Source: Coccinella septempunctata
Lineage: Eukaryota > Arthropoda > Insecta > Coleoptera > Coccinellidae
DNA length: 64,000 bases
Direction of reading: 5' to 3'
NCBI RefSeq assembly: GCF_907165205.1
Contig: NC_058189.1
Span: 42,806,270 to 42,870,269, forward strand
The notes beneath the pieces were generated by a model. That model searched no databases and was not told the DNA's origin. It saw nothing but the letters and a program-made list of their open reading frames with translations. The translations under genes and the position numbers were made by a program. Positions 31,319 through 43,769 of this stretch are shown here, in pieces; the stretch's first letter is position 1; the number at the start of each line of letters is the position of its first letter.

Positions 31319-32507
31319 TACTTCATTCAAATTTATTTTAGCAGTCGGTTGGCCATGAAATAATTTTCTCAAGTTTTTGTAACTAGAACGGAGTAAGGTT
31401 GGCACTCATGAAATGTCGTTAATGTCATAACGCCGTTGCCACAACTAATATCAATTTTTATTACGAAAATGCCGAAAGTGATTGAAAAAGGAGACGGGGT
31501 TTCAGGAAGTGCTATTTAGAATTCAGGTCCGCTCATTCAAAAAGTTATACCCTGATATTCTAAAATCCACAATACGTCAGACGGTAGCGAACATATTCAA
31601 TGTAAGAGAATTTATATAATGTTTCATCTAAATCTAAACGACTTATATTTCAGCTGGATATTTCCACAATCAGAAAGATTGTGAATGAAGAGGATGACAA
31701 AGAATTTCCTTCTATTGGGAGACCCAAAAAAGTGGTGGCATTTGAGAATTTTATGTTTGAGTGAATTAATGCGAAAAGTTTACTACAGGATTTTCGATAA
31801 ATGTCCCTAACACGAATTTTTCTATTTTTCATTTGACTTGTCCTCTACAATGTAAATGTCTTAAGGTACTAATAAATACTTAATTATTATTATTACATCA
31901 ACGTATTAAGATGAATAGCCACAAATACGCGCAAGTTGCCCTGTTACTTGTTTATTCATGTGAAATTTTTGGTCAAAGGTGAAGTTCATCTTAACTTGGA
32001 ACTTCCTTCAATTACTTTTACTTATATTGATGCAAGATGATTTTTGTTGAAGAATTCAACATTCTTGTAATTATCTGTTAATTCATTCGGGAGATACCCA
32101 TTCCCAACCACTGCATCATATGTATTTCATCTTCGGGTTAATATTTTTGAAATCTACAAATGATGTAAGCCAAAGAAGATAACGAACATTAACTCTCCTC
32201 AAGCTAGTGCATATTATGATATTATACTGATCTCTTGTATTTTCCATGCAAATAACTGGATTTGGTATGCCTTCAATCGGTTTGTATAAACTTCAATTAT
32301 GTTCGTCACATATTTTCCGAAGAGATTCGACATTGTGATAAAATACTTAATAACAGAAACTTTTACGTAGAACGGGCAACATAGCGTTGATTTAAAACCC
32401 ATAAATGTTTTGACAAGCTTCATAACCCCACATTTTCGTACTATACAGAGTGAAATGTGTCAAATTTCCATGGCCAACCGACTGCTAAAATAAAAGTGAA
32501 TGAAGTA
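31319..32507 (+). mobile_element. 1.19-kb TIR element with transposase N-terminal remnant (copy 1)
   Basis: Left end TACTTCATTC..TTTATTTTAGCAGTCGGTTGGCCATG pairs with the right end (about 40-45 bases) and TA flanks both sides (31317-31318, 32508-32509). It is about 90% identical by eye to 38539-39749. A third, degraded copy is at 24500-24930. TA target and inverted ends place it with Tc1/mariner-type elements. The catalytic domain is missing. Confidence 0.82.
31469..31764 (+). pseudogene. transposase N-terminal remnant with 52-bp intron
   Basis: Begins ATG (MPKVIEKGDGVSGSAI) and meets TAG. After a frameshift it continues LYPDILKSTIRQTVANIFN. A GT-AG intron at 31602-31653 then joins to LDISTIRKIVNEEDDKEF, followed by PSIGRPKKVVAFENF and a stop. 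The RQTVANIFN...ISTIRKIVNEE pattern fits a helix-turn-helix DNA-binding region of a DDE transposase. No catalytic block follows. The family is an inference. Confidence 0.5.
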
Positions 32508-32509
32508 TA

Positions 32510-34547
32510 CTGACACAAACAAAATAACATTAAGAGAAAACACGGTATTAGTCTGGCCTGACATCAGGAGTTCACGTAAACCGATGGTGAATATGAATAA
32601 AATAGGAATTGAGAAAAAATGAATTGATTTTGATACAAATTTTACAGCAGAACCGAAAAAATCTTACAAAAGAATCGTATATGGCTTTTTATGAAAATCC
32701 ATATGTCCAACTCTTCAAAGTACCAACACAGAATGTTACCAAAGTGTATAATCACCAGGCTACTTAGGTTTCACAAACCGCATTACAAAAGTAATATTTG
32801 GTATCGCCAATAAAAGATAAACAAATTACAGGATAGAAAGAAATATGGAAACAAAAAATGTTGTGTTGCTGTGTTGAGTTGATCAAATGAAAAAATTCAT
32901 AGAATCAAAAATTAAATTCCAACATTCTATGCAATCGAGAGTCACGATTACAAATCGTTACATTTTCACAAACTGTGTGACAGATTTTTCTGACAACTGC
33001 AAATAAAGCGGTGTAATTCGAACTGATTTTAGCGGAGCCTTTAACAGTCTCGGGTGGAAAACTTCTGAGAAAGATGGGTTTGTCGAATATATCATTTTCA
33101 GGGCTACCCTTGGGTTAATATGGGGTCCCTTTCATAGCTCATTATGGACTACAGTAAGTAGGATCAAAAATTATCGGTATGGACGATCTCAACTCTTTGA
33201 TAACCATCATAGTTTTTACAGTTTATAAGCAAAAATATCTTACGCTAAATTAAAAAGATCGAAGATGTTGAAATGACTATCCCAGTGAAATATTTTCTAC
33301 CCAAATTCCTTTTTCCAATACAACGTGAAATGGAAAGACCGAGGCAAATAAAGTCGAGGTCTTTCAATAAAGGCAGGTCTTTGAGAGGGCCTCTGCACTC
33401 AGAAAATCACCTCTAATTGAATTCCGATTCTTTCTGCTTCTTAAACTTTCAGGCTTGTCGATATCGCTTATTGAATTTGTTTTACCGATGCCATTAGTGT
33501 AGGGTATATCTCATGACCGTTGACTTATTTGATTCCATTGGAGCTTTTCGTTCGATTGACTGCATTTGTCCGGTGCGGCGAATTTTATTGATGGTATATT
33601 CAAATCAATGGTTGATTCAGAATAGGTCACTTGTGAAATTATGAACTTTTATTCAGTTATGCTGGAATACTTTGATCATAGGATTGGCGGTAGAGCTCTT
33701 TTGCAGTTGTTTTCATTAAAAGAATTTGAATGCAAGGAATATAATACGAGACCATTTTCGTCGAATCTTGGAGAGCAATAGATGAAAAAAGTGTTCGTTC
33801 TGATCGTACTGGGTGACCTGTGTCCCATAAGTGCAATAAAAGTTGATTTTTGCTATGGCAAGCCTTCGATAATATTCAGTCGGTTTGTGCCAAATTAGAA
33901 TTCCTAGTGGAAAGATTTTTGTTATCTGTTGGCTTTAAAAAATATATGAAGTAGCGTAAATTAACTTCATTATCAGAGTGATGAACATCAATTTTCTGAA
34001 TGAATTTCTATAAATGAAAGGACAAATGGTGTTTTTCATATCATGATAGGCTGTAAATCCGTTTCGTTGTAGAATATATTATTCAAGGTCTATAAACTGA
34101 CAATTTCAAAGAGGTAGAATCTTCTGTATTGCTTGCCCTATATTTTATTCGGCAATTAAATAGAGCTCATTCAGCCACAGTAAATTCGTTATCGCGGATT
34201 AGCTCTGAAACAGTTATCGCTTAGTATAACTTTACAAGTGTTTTTCAAACAATAATAAAACTCATTCGAATAAGGGCTGTGGTAAGCGACATTTCGATGA
34301 ACGTGGATTTCTAAAGCAATCAGAGTTCAAGAATTTACCTAATATTGCGGTAATAATATGCAAATCTAAAAAACAACATATTGATTCGAATAATCGTCGC
34401 TGATATTATAAATCTTCAAACTGCACTTCATTCACTTGCATGTTATAAGGTGATTTTCCAAAACCTTGCACACTCCGCAAAACATCAATTGTGCTGACCT
34501 TGTTCGACACCCATATGGATCTTCTAGATCTTCTAAACTAGACGAGA
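32510..34547. other. no gene recognised
   Basis: AT-rich with no frame, motif or element boundary that can be supported. A purine-rich stretch at about 33330-33390 repeats GAGGTCTTT/CAGGTCTTT. Confidence 0.5.
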
Positions 34548-35062
34548 CTTGATATTTCATTGACGAGACGAGACAAAACTTTTCTCGGTCTCATCTCGAA
34601 TCTCGTACGAGATTCCCACAATGGTCTCATAGTCTCGTGGATATTCTGTACAATACAGGAGAGTTTTGCTTCAAAATTTTAACTTTGGTATTATTTCTTC
34701 GTATTCATATCACTTTTTCCTATCATAAAATTAACCTCAAAATAATTCGTTTGAATCCGAAAATTGAAAAAAAAACTTCTGGAAGCACACTATTGGTTTA
34801 ACAAATTTAAAAGAATTATCACTATAGCTACTCTATATTTTATATTATCGAAGGTGAATAATTCTAAAAGATTACGCGGTAGAACTAGAGTACCTAGGTG
34901 TTAGATTTAAATATTTCGCTTTCACAAAAAGTTATGAACGATGAGACTACAAGGCTCTTGCACGACACTCAAGACGAGACGAGACTAGACTTCATGTCTC
35001 ATGTCTCGTCGACGAGACGAGACTTTAGTAAAGTTTCCTCTCGTTGGTCTCGTGGCCATCCA
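34548..35062. repeat. GAGAC-rich element, both ends
   Basis: The left block 34548-34665 (ACGAGACTTGATATTTCATTG, GACGAGACGAGAC, CGAATCTCGTACGAGATTC) matches 16084-16200 inverted. The right block 34945-35062 carries GACGAGACGAGACT in two orientations and ends near CCAGGGCATCACTA. The internal 280 bases are AT-rich and non-coding. It is probably a non-autonomous DNA element. The exact ends are not certain. Confidence 0.6.
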
Positions 35063-36988
35063 GGGCATCACTAACTATAGAGAAGTGTAGGGGATGGACC
35101 AACAAAGGCCGACTACGTTACCATGCTACATCAGATTTGAGCATATTAATATAGCTCTTCCAGAATTCATCACATAATTTCGGAGTAGGTACCCGGTAAA
35201 ATGATGAGTTCCGCTAAAGTTGCTTACCATATGTTGGGACCGAAAACCAGTAATATACCTAGAATACCACGGCTTTAAGGCTAGAATATTTTTAATATGT
35301 CGAGTTTCAACCTATCCATAAAACGTGGAATGTAACTGAAGAATTTGTCAAACTTCAACAATCGTTCAAGTTTCTACCGAGAGACTTCCATTGAAACCTG
35401 TTTAGGTTAATTAATACCAAAGAGTAACAACTCTTTGTTACTCTTTGTTAATACTTTCATCTAGAAATATCATCTTGCTACGACCCTGATCGTATGGTCG
35501 GACGATCGACGAACGAAAGCGCAGATGTACATTGCAGGCGTTTTACGCTGCATTGCCAACCATACCGAAAGCCCATAACATCCCTGGTATGTTTCGGTAA
35601 CATACCAACATACGGAAGTGTACGCGACCCGACACCTTCGGAATTCTTGAATTTCATGAACCGAGTCCAGTAGAGGGAAGTTATGCAAATCGATAAATTG
35701 AAGTTTGTTGTTTTATAGCTGGAATGTTTTGATGTCGGCGACAAGAAATATTAGTCATGGTCTACGTCGGTGCATGTTTCGTACGTATTTTCCGCCACCC
35801 TTGAATTCAACTGCCACGGTTGGAATATGAAACGGCCTGATATCGACCGCAATAATCTCCCTAGATTCGTGATAGGTACATGTTAACGCTAGTTGTGTCG
35901 GTTATACTAAAGAAGTGCAATGATTGATTTAATGCAGACGAACTGTAGGGGAGACCGAAATCAACTCCTAATATTTCGAAATATTTCAGAGTTATTCGAG
36001 CATTCTCATCAGGGTTGATCACAAAGATGATCATAGCTATTTGCCTTTTGACGTTACAAAGATGAGAATTTCAAGAAACTATTATTGAAGTGAAAAATTT
36101 TACTAAAACTCTATGTTAAAAATTGAACGTTGCCTCCTCTAAGCTTGCTCTTGTCTGCGCTCCTGACTAGTTCCAAATGTCATCGGATTACTATACGCAA
36201 ATTCTATACAACTTCGAAAACAGCTCAGTTTAATTCATTCCTCAATTCAACCCTGTTATAATTATCTCAATTCATATGACTAATTAATCTTATCGAGTTT
36301 CGGAATAATGAATCCTCATGTTCTCCACGGTGGACCCTGGATTTAGTTGATTTCCCTTCAGAACACGATTTGAACTCCTCTAATATAGTTCAATGGTCAG
36401 TAGTAAGCCATGACACTGTTTGACAGTCTCTCGTTCCACCCTAAAAGGTATGCACTGGTAATCGTGACTATGTCAGTTAGTGTGATCTTCTCATTAGACT
36501 TTGTATTCTCATAGATATATTCTCAAAGTAATTCATCTTGCTCGATATACATATTATATCTCAAGCCTTCTACTCTCCTCGAAACCAACGATTAGTGGTT
36601 TTCTTCATTAGTACTCTCATTTTGTAACTCTCATAATTTATCAATTGTATCGTCTATTTGTCTGATTGACGTTCTAATCGTGCTAACTGGTAAGTAGTCC
36701 GTCTCTATAAATGTTTTATTCATTGTTGAATTTTGCACTCTTCAAGAACAACGTTGATTATATTGATTTTAATATTATTGCTCTACTCATTTCTAATTTC
36801 TCATTGAAATTCATTATTCTTCTGTTTTTCTGGCGTAATAAAGAGGATCTCGCAATCAATTTTCATTGATTGGTCTGTCACTGTAAGCGTCTAAAATCTG
36901 ACTTCAAGTGACTTTTCATCGTAACTACTATTGATTACCTCTGTTTTCAGTTGAATGTCACTCTGAGTTTATGGATATTGTTATATAT
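35063..36988. other. no gene recognised; GC-richer island
   Basis: 35480-35660 is clearly richer in G+C and CpG than its surroundings and holds two overlapping minus-strand frames without known motifs. It could be part of an unrecognised exon or a repeat. The rest is AT-rich. Confidence 0.4.
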
Positions 36989-36989
36989 A

Positions 36990-37411
36990 GTCCATTCAAG
37001 AATGATTGACATCTCGGGTGGCTATGGATAATCGAATTTAAGTTGGTAATAGCCCATAAGTTGAGATTTTGTGTTGCGGAATTCATGTTGGTATTGTGAA
37101 TAAACATTGATCTACAGTCCTATTATTTGTGCATCTATGTACTTACCGACGGTTATTTGAATTTTGTACAGCTGTTTATGATCTTACTTTAATCGTACAA
37201 ATTGAAAACCTAGTTGTGTCAATTTTGAATGCTGATTAATATGCTGCAAATTTGAATATTTCTCATTTTCAAATACTTTTCTAGGTTATATTAATATATT
37301 CCAGTTCTGTGATTGAAAACACAGAAATTTTTAGAAATCTTTTGTGACCAGATATTGAGCTGCGCCTGGACTTTCAAGACCTACTGGGATGTCAATCATT
37401 CTTGAATGGAC
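36990..37411. mobile_element. 422-bp TA-flanked MITE (copy A of an inverted pair)
   Basis: The ends GTCCATTCAAGAATGATTGA and the complement ending CAATCATTCTTGAATGGAC form TIRs of about 23 bases, with TA on both sides. It is non-coding. Its sequence is the inverse of copy B next to it. Confidence 0.85.
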
Positions 37412-37415
37412 TATA

Positions 37416-37831
37416 GTCCATTCAAGAATGATTGCCATTAGGTCTTGAAATTCCAGACGCTGCTTAATATCTGATCACAAAATATCTTCAATAATTTCTG
37501 TAGTTTCACTCACAGAACAGGAATATACAAATATAACCTAAACAAGTATTAGTAAAAAAGAAATATTCGAATTCAGAGCATATTAATCAGCATTCAAAAT
37601 TGAAACACTTATGTTTCCAATTTGTACGATTAAATTAAGAACATAAATAGCAATACAAAATTCAAATTATCGTCCGTCAGTGCATAGATTCACACATATA
37701 GGACAATAGATCATTGTTTATTCACAATATCAAACTGAATTTCGCAAAACAAAATCTCAACTCTTGAGCTCTTACCAACTTAAATTCGATTTTTCATAGC
37801 CGCCCAAGATGTCGATCATTCTTGAATGGAC
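37416..37831. mobile_element. 416-bp TA-flanked MITE (copy B, opposite orientation)
   Basis: Same ends as copy A, separated from it only by TATA (37412-37415). Copy B reads as the reverse complement of copy A through most of its length (for example TTGTGACCAGATATTGAGC against GCTTAATATCTGATCACAAA). Together they make an 840-base imperfect palindrome. Confidence 0.85.
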
Positions 37832-38538
37832 TATATTATATTAATATATTACATTCATCACATTTTGCAGATAGGACCTTTGCTGTTAGCAAAGCAGAAT
37901 AAGTGGCCTGACGTATATGAAGCATTGCACTTTATCTATGGTGCTTTCACCAATTTGCAACGCATACGTATATTCAACTTGGAAGTTATTTGCTATGGTT
38001 GATCCACAATGTTATTTCCGAAAGCTGAGCGTGTCATTCTGTTGGCTATCAAATTTTAGCCAGGGCGGTCATCAGATCAACTGCACAGTTTCACAACATT
38101 TGTTATGAAGACTTTTTCCAACCCAAAGCTATAAAATTATTAATTGTCATTTGAATCCTTCTAGAATCTTCAAATAGATATTTGGGAAAAAAAGACATGA
38201 TCGTCATATTACTTTGAAACACGCTTCCAGAGGATATATTTTCATCGATATATTATTTTCAGCAATTCAAAATAATAATAAACAGGCTGCTGGTTTACTT
38301 TGAGGGCACTAACTAGATTTCATAAAGAATACAACCTGAAAAATATAATCCTCTATCCATTTTTTATTTAATGAATATAGAAAATCCATCTGATTACTTT
38401 TCTGTGATCTATCTGTAGATAGGTGAAAGGATAGTTTACTAAAAACTCCAATTATGGAGAGTAGAGAGAAGGAGTACGATCGCCGTGCTGAAAATGTATC
38501 TTCAAAAACGGGGGAAATAGGAATTGCTGCCATCGCTA

Positions 38539-39749
38539 TACTCCATTCATATTTATTTTAGAAGTTGGCTGGCCATGAAATAATTTTCTCAAGTTTTTGT
38601 AACTAGAACGGAGTAAGGTTGGCATCGTTAATGTCATATCGTCGTTGCCACAACTAATTTTAATTTTTATTACGAAAATGCCGAAAGTGATTGAAAAAAA
38701 AGACAGGGTTTCAGGAAGTGCTATTTAGAATTCAAGTCCGCTCATTTAAATAGTTATACCCTGATATTTCAAAATCCACAATACGGTAGCGAATATATTC
38801 ACTGCAAGAGAATTTATATAATGTTTCATCTGAATCTAAACGACTTATATTTCAGCTGAATATTTCCACAATCAGAAAGATTGTGAATGAAAAGGATGAC
38901 AAAGAATTTCCTTCTATTGGGAGACCCAAAAAAGTGGTGGCATTTGAGAATTTTATGTTCGAGTGAATTAATGCGAAAAGTTTACTACAGGATTTTCGAT
39001 GAATGTCATCGTAGAATAAGTTCCCGAAAATTGATTTTTCTCTTTTTCATTTGACTTGTCCTATTCATTGTAAATGTCTCTTAAGGTACCAATAATTACC
39101 TAATTATTATTATTATAATATATCAATGTATTTAGATGAACAGCCACAAATACGCACCAGTTGTCCTGTTGATTATTTATTCGTGTGAAAATTTTGTTCA
39201 AAGGTGAAGTTCATCTTGACTTGAAACTTCCTTCAATTCCTTCTACTTATATTGATGCAAGATGATTTTTGTTGAAGAATTTAACATTCTTGTAATTATC
39301 TGTTAATTACTTCGGGAGATACCCATTCCCAACCACTGCATCATATGGCATTTCATCTTGGGGTTAATATTTTTGAAATCTCCAACTGATGTAACGTACT
39401 CAAACTTTAGCCAAAGAAGATAACGAACATTAACTCTCCCCAAGCTAGTGCATATTATGATATACCTACTGATCTCTTGTATTTTCCATGCAAATAACTG
39501 GATTTGGTTTGCCTTCAATCAGTTTGAATAAACTTCAATTATGTTCGTCACATATTTTCCGAAGAGATTCGACACTGTGGTAAAATACGTAATAACAGAA
39601 ACTTTCACGTAGAACGGACAACATAACGTTTATTTAAAACCCAAAAATGTTTTGACAAGCTTCATCACCCCACATTTTCGTACTATACAGAGTGAAATGT
39701 GTCAAATTTCCATGGCCAACCGAGTGCTAAAATAAAAGTGAATGGAGTA
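38539..39749 (+). mobile_element. 1.2-kb TIR element (copy 2), nested
   Basis: The ends TACTCCATTCATATTTATTT and the matching complement are flanked by TA (38537-38538, 39750-39751). It carries the same transposase N-terminal remnant as copy 1. The flanking P-like sequence resumes directly after it, which dates it as younger than the P-like copy. Confidence 0.82.
38678..38966 (+). pseudogene. transposase N-terminal remnant (copy 2)
   Basis: Parallel to the remnant at 31469-31764: starts ATG CCG AAA GTG, meets an early TAG, and ends with the IRKIVNE..DDKEF and GRPKKVVAFENF coding stretch and a TGA. The intron donor seen in copy 1 as GTAAG is GCAAG here. Both copies share the early stop, so the family was already non-coding when it spread. 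Confidence 0.5.
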
Positions 39750-40862
39750 TATGTCTAGGTTTTCATCATCAGATGTATCAGCATACGAAATACATATTTT
39801 ATATTCAGGAGCCACTCTCCCTTATTTCCGAGATGCTTTTGGTTTTTTGAACCTTTGTATATTTTTTCATATTTATTTCTATAATTCAATTATCTTTTTC
39901 GAAGCAAGCTATTATCTTAGCTAAGTGCGGGAAATTTGGATCACTGATTATGTCTCCCGACCACAGGACGGGTCAAGTCTCCCGCACTCCCTTTCAGTCT
40001 ATTTACCAGATGTTTTCTTGAAACTTTTACAAATATTATCAAAGGCTCATCGTTTGTAAAGCAATATTAATCAATTAAAGAAAATAAATAACACCACGCA
40101 CCTATTAGACTTTTCAGACAGTATAACAAACAATAATTACATGTTCAATTTCTTACTTCCTAACAATAAAATCACGTTCGACCCTCTCACTCCCGAACTG
40201 TTCTGATGGCGGCCAAAATGGAGCCGCCACTAGTTGTGCCTTGTTACGAGTATATCACAAGCTATTTACGATATCGGTAGCGCGAAATTTGAATTGAAAT
40301 ATTTGAGGTTGTTACAACGTTACAAGTCTCCTACTTGAGCAGGTCTCCCGAACTACTAATGTTATACCAACAAAACTCTTTAGAAATGACCTCTTCTGAA
40401 CCAATTTTATTGGTTAGATATTTTTATTCAGAGTCCACTTCTTTCGAGGGTTGACAATTTCAATTTTGTGAATAATGAATCCATAATCATTTTTGATAAC
40501 TTCAAAGCAAAAGTGCTCTTGACACACAAATTGATTCGGAGTCGATTCTTGAGAGATTATTTTCTAATTTTCTCTCGAAAATGCATTCTGTAATTTTATC
40601 TCTTCTCGTTTTCTTTCCTATATCAAACCACTCTTACACTCTATCACGTTTCAACATTTAACCATGTTTCATATGTTGTCACCACGAAGACAGTTCACTC
40701 AGCCAACTGCAACTAGTCTACATCAAAATTTCGTTCCCCCGAGATAGCCAGCGCGGCTATTGACAAAAACATGAACTACCTATTGGTACATATTTTAGGG
40801 GACAAATAATCTGTGGTCTGAAAGCAGCGATTGTTCTGCTTCTCTCTACCCTCCATAACTGC

Positions 40863-42141
40863 AATAAATAACGAATGTAGTCATAAAAACATCACAACAT
40901 AACTTGAAAACTATTTTATTCTTCATACTTTGGTTTCCGTGAGTTCAAACAGTTTGAAGAGAAAATTCACGAAAACGTGATTTTATTTTTCGGTTCAAGC
41001 TATTGAGAATGAATAACGTGTGGAAGGGTGCATGAAATATTGAAATACGTTTTTGTTTATATGTCAAGAAAATGATGTATTGTTCCAGGTTTATTATTTC
41101 ATTCATTTTGACATACATTCATATGAGAAAACAGCCACTATTCAGTATATTCAAAGGTGGGCTATAATAAAGTAGAGGTATTTTGACATCATAATGAATA
41201 ATTCATGAACTCACTTTTTCGTTCCCTTGTGCACAATGGTACCTAGAGTAGAAATTCAACGTCGAAGTGATATAACACCGCCCATACCACGGCTTTTTGT
41301 TTCCATGTCGTACACTTCCTGCCCTGTTAACTCGAGGACGCTTGGTCACTTTGTATAATGCAATAATGGCAGAGCGTGAATCACTCCCCTAGAATTAGCG
41401 ATAAAGCGTCACGAATCCGGCACGACACTTCAATTTTCACCCAATTTTATTACACGGATGTCTGCTTTCGTCAGGTAGAATTTCGTGGTCGAAACGTTGG
41501 ATAAACGGATATCGCCATTTCGGCCATGTCTGATGTGTTTATCGACGTGCAAGTTTTCCATCAACATAAAAAAAAACGTTTCACATGGAAAAAGTGAAAC
41601 TTTTTCTATGTTAATGAATTATAGAAACAGCAGCTCATATCTTCGAATGATAGGAGAAAAAGTTATACTGAAAAATACCTATTTCTTTCGAACATTTCCT
41701 GTCAGATTGAATTCCTTCGTATTTTCACGAAAATATTTTTAGTAAATGGTCTTTCGATTTTCAGAACCAAATTTCTGAAACAATCTAAATCCTCTATACA
41801 GGCTTTCCCAAACAGCTGTAAGTACAGACTAGATACATAGGTGAAAACATTGAAAGGAGTCCTGGGCTCGAGTTTCGTGAAAGGTCTGTTAGTGGAAATC
41901 GTTTCACGATATCTTCATTTGTCTTGATTTCTAAAATGTGCCATAACATTTTTATTTTCAAAAATATCTGAAAACCATAAAAACTTTCTACTGGGAATAG
42001 TATAGTAGTTATAGTATAGTATATATTTGATTCATTTTCACAATTAATCATGTGATACACAATTAAAACAGAAACATGTCAATGAAAATGAAACTCCCAG
42101 ATACAATATCTTTCCTTACAAGAATCACTGGATTCCACTAA
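40863..42141. other. no gene recognised
   Basis: Short frames only. A small inverted pair around 41560-41610 (GTTTCAC/GTGAAAC, CATAAA/TATG) could form a hairpin. Confidence 0.45.
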
Positions 42142-42149
42142 GTTGTATG

Positions 42150-43012
42150 CAAAGATCATAGAGTGGAAAGATAGGAAACGCCCTCATATCGCTAGTACTA
42201 AAAACCGACCATATTTTGGCCAGTGAAAACAATGAGATGGCGCTGAAAACGTATTGTCAATACAGAAAAACTGTTTAATAACAGTTTTCTGTCTTATAAT
42301 TGAGGGGCGCGAAATTCGAATTCTATTCCTTGTATTGAACTTCAATATTGACCTTGTTAAGGCCAGAAAACAAACATCCTGAGCGACAAAACAAGAGGAT
42401 GGTTTTGTTTTGTGACCAGGATGTTAGTTTTCATCTGCACATTGTTTGGAATCGATTGGTATCAATGAAATACGCTGTTGGATGTGATAAATTTATATTT
42501 GCAATCTTAAAAAATTTTTTTGTTTGTGTTTTTTCTGTGAAAACGTTTTGAATTAATAAACTGAGTTGAATTTGTGCAATTTATATCAGAAATTGATATA
42601 TGAATCAATATTCAATTTACCGTCATAGGATACACGTTTCCATTACTTACATATTATTTACAAAATTTTCAGAACCACACTTCAACCACATTTCAACTTC
42701 ACCATACAATAATTTTCGAACGATATTCTGAGGTTTTCGCCAAGAAATTAGACACAAATTTCAATAATCAGCAACTAGAACGGGCTTGAAAAACAAAAGG
42801 CGATACGAGGTTGTCTATGGATACGAGAATCAAAACATTCAAAACCTGTTTGATCAAAATGGCCATATGACTCTGACATCTCGAAATTTTCATGTGTCCC
42901 TCGAATTAAAATTTTAACCAGTCTTAGGGCTTTAAAAACACATTTGAAACACAGATGGAGCTCACATCACTTTAGTCGCTTCGTTTCCTATCTTTCTACT
43001 CTATAATCTTTG
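42150..43012. mobile_element. 863-bp element, 31-bp TIRs, 8-bp TSD
   Basis: The left end CAAAGATCATAGAGTGGAAA (42150) and right-end complement CAAAGATTATAGAGTAGAAA differ at two of 31 positions. An exact GTTGTATG duplication flanks the element (42142-42149, 43013-43020). The tips resemble the TATGGAGAGTAGAGAGAAGG ends of the P-like repeats, and 8-base duplications fit P or hAT elements. The largest frame is 67 codons with no motif, so it is non-autonomous. Confidence 0.88.
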
Positions 43013-43020
43013 GTTGTATG

Positions 43021-43769
43021 GTTCACATTGACGTATATACTTGTGTAGCCTTCTCCTTTAAAGCTCAGTATGATTTATGACTTGCAACTTCTTTGGCAAG
43101 CCATTAAATAATTGTATGACCCTATAGTGCACTTTTTTTTTCCTCACTGTTGAGGAGTGTTAAGGATATAAGTAAGGGTGAGTTTTTCGCATTCTTACAG
43201 TCCTCAAAGTAATACTGGTGCTTGTGGAGAAACAGAAGTATGAAGTGTGATATTTCTCACCTGACAAGTAAATTGAAATTTTGGAAACGGGCCTGCAATT
43301 TTTTCAATTTTTTTTTTCCTTGTGCTGACGGTGAATGCCTATAGGAACAAGCTTGTGAAATATCAGCGAAAAATTTAACATATTAAGGAAGATATGGAAG
43401 TTTATAGATTTAGCATTTTTCATAAATCACCCTATATCTGCGAAACCTTATTCACATTTGAAACCCATATTCTCATTCAGTTTGTGTTCCTCTATCTCCA
43501 CTTAGACGTTTCCCCTTCGGTCACCAGTCACCCTGTATATAAAGACCATGGACTGTCATTAAGTTATTCCTTCTAAAGTGACCCCGATAGGATTCTTTAT
43601 GTCCAAATGATAATATGGATCTTATGCCTCGTTTATGTATGACTCAACATCTGTGGAGCTGCCCCCAAAAATTATAATATCGGAAAATTTTGACTGAAAG
43701 TTTGCCTAATAAAGTATCTATAGGATATCGAAGTTCACCTGATCATGAATAGGCTATAGGAAATAGAAT
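43021..43769. other. no gene recognised; possible solo transposon end
   Basis: 43400-43535 ends in CAGTCACCCTG followed by TA, like the right tip of a mariner-type element, with no left partner found. Confidence 0.4.

Larger units (their letters stand above)
38446..40862. mobile_element. P-like element split by the 1.2-kb TIR element
   Basis: The left end TTATGGAGAGTAGAGAGAAG (38453) and right end CTTCTCTCTACCCTCCATAA (to about 40860) are inverted. The left part runs 38446-38538 and resumes at 39750 after the insertion. The part 39752-40355 matches 44480-45123 and 40360-40860 matches 18645-19187. A NQFVCQEHF-encoding stretch recurs on the minus strand at about 40500-40545. Tips resemble those of the 863-bp element at 42150. 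No 8-base duplication is visible at its ends, so the P assignment is tentative. Confidence 0.6.
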
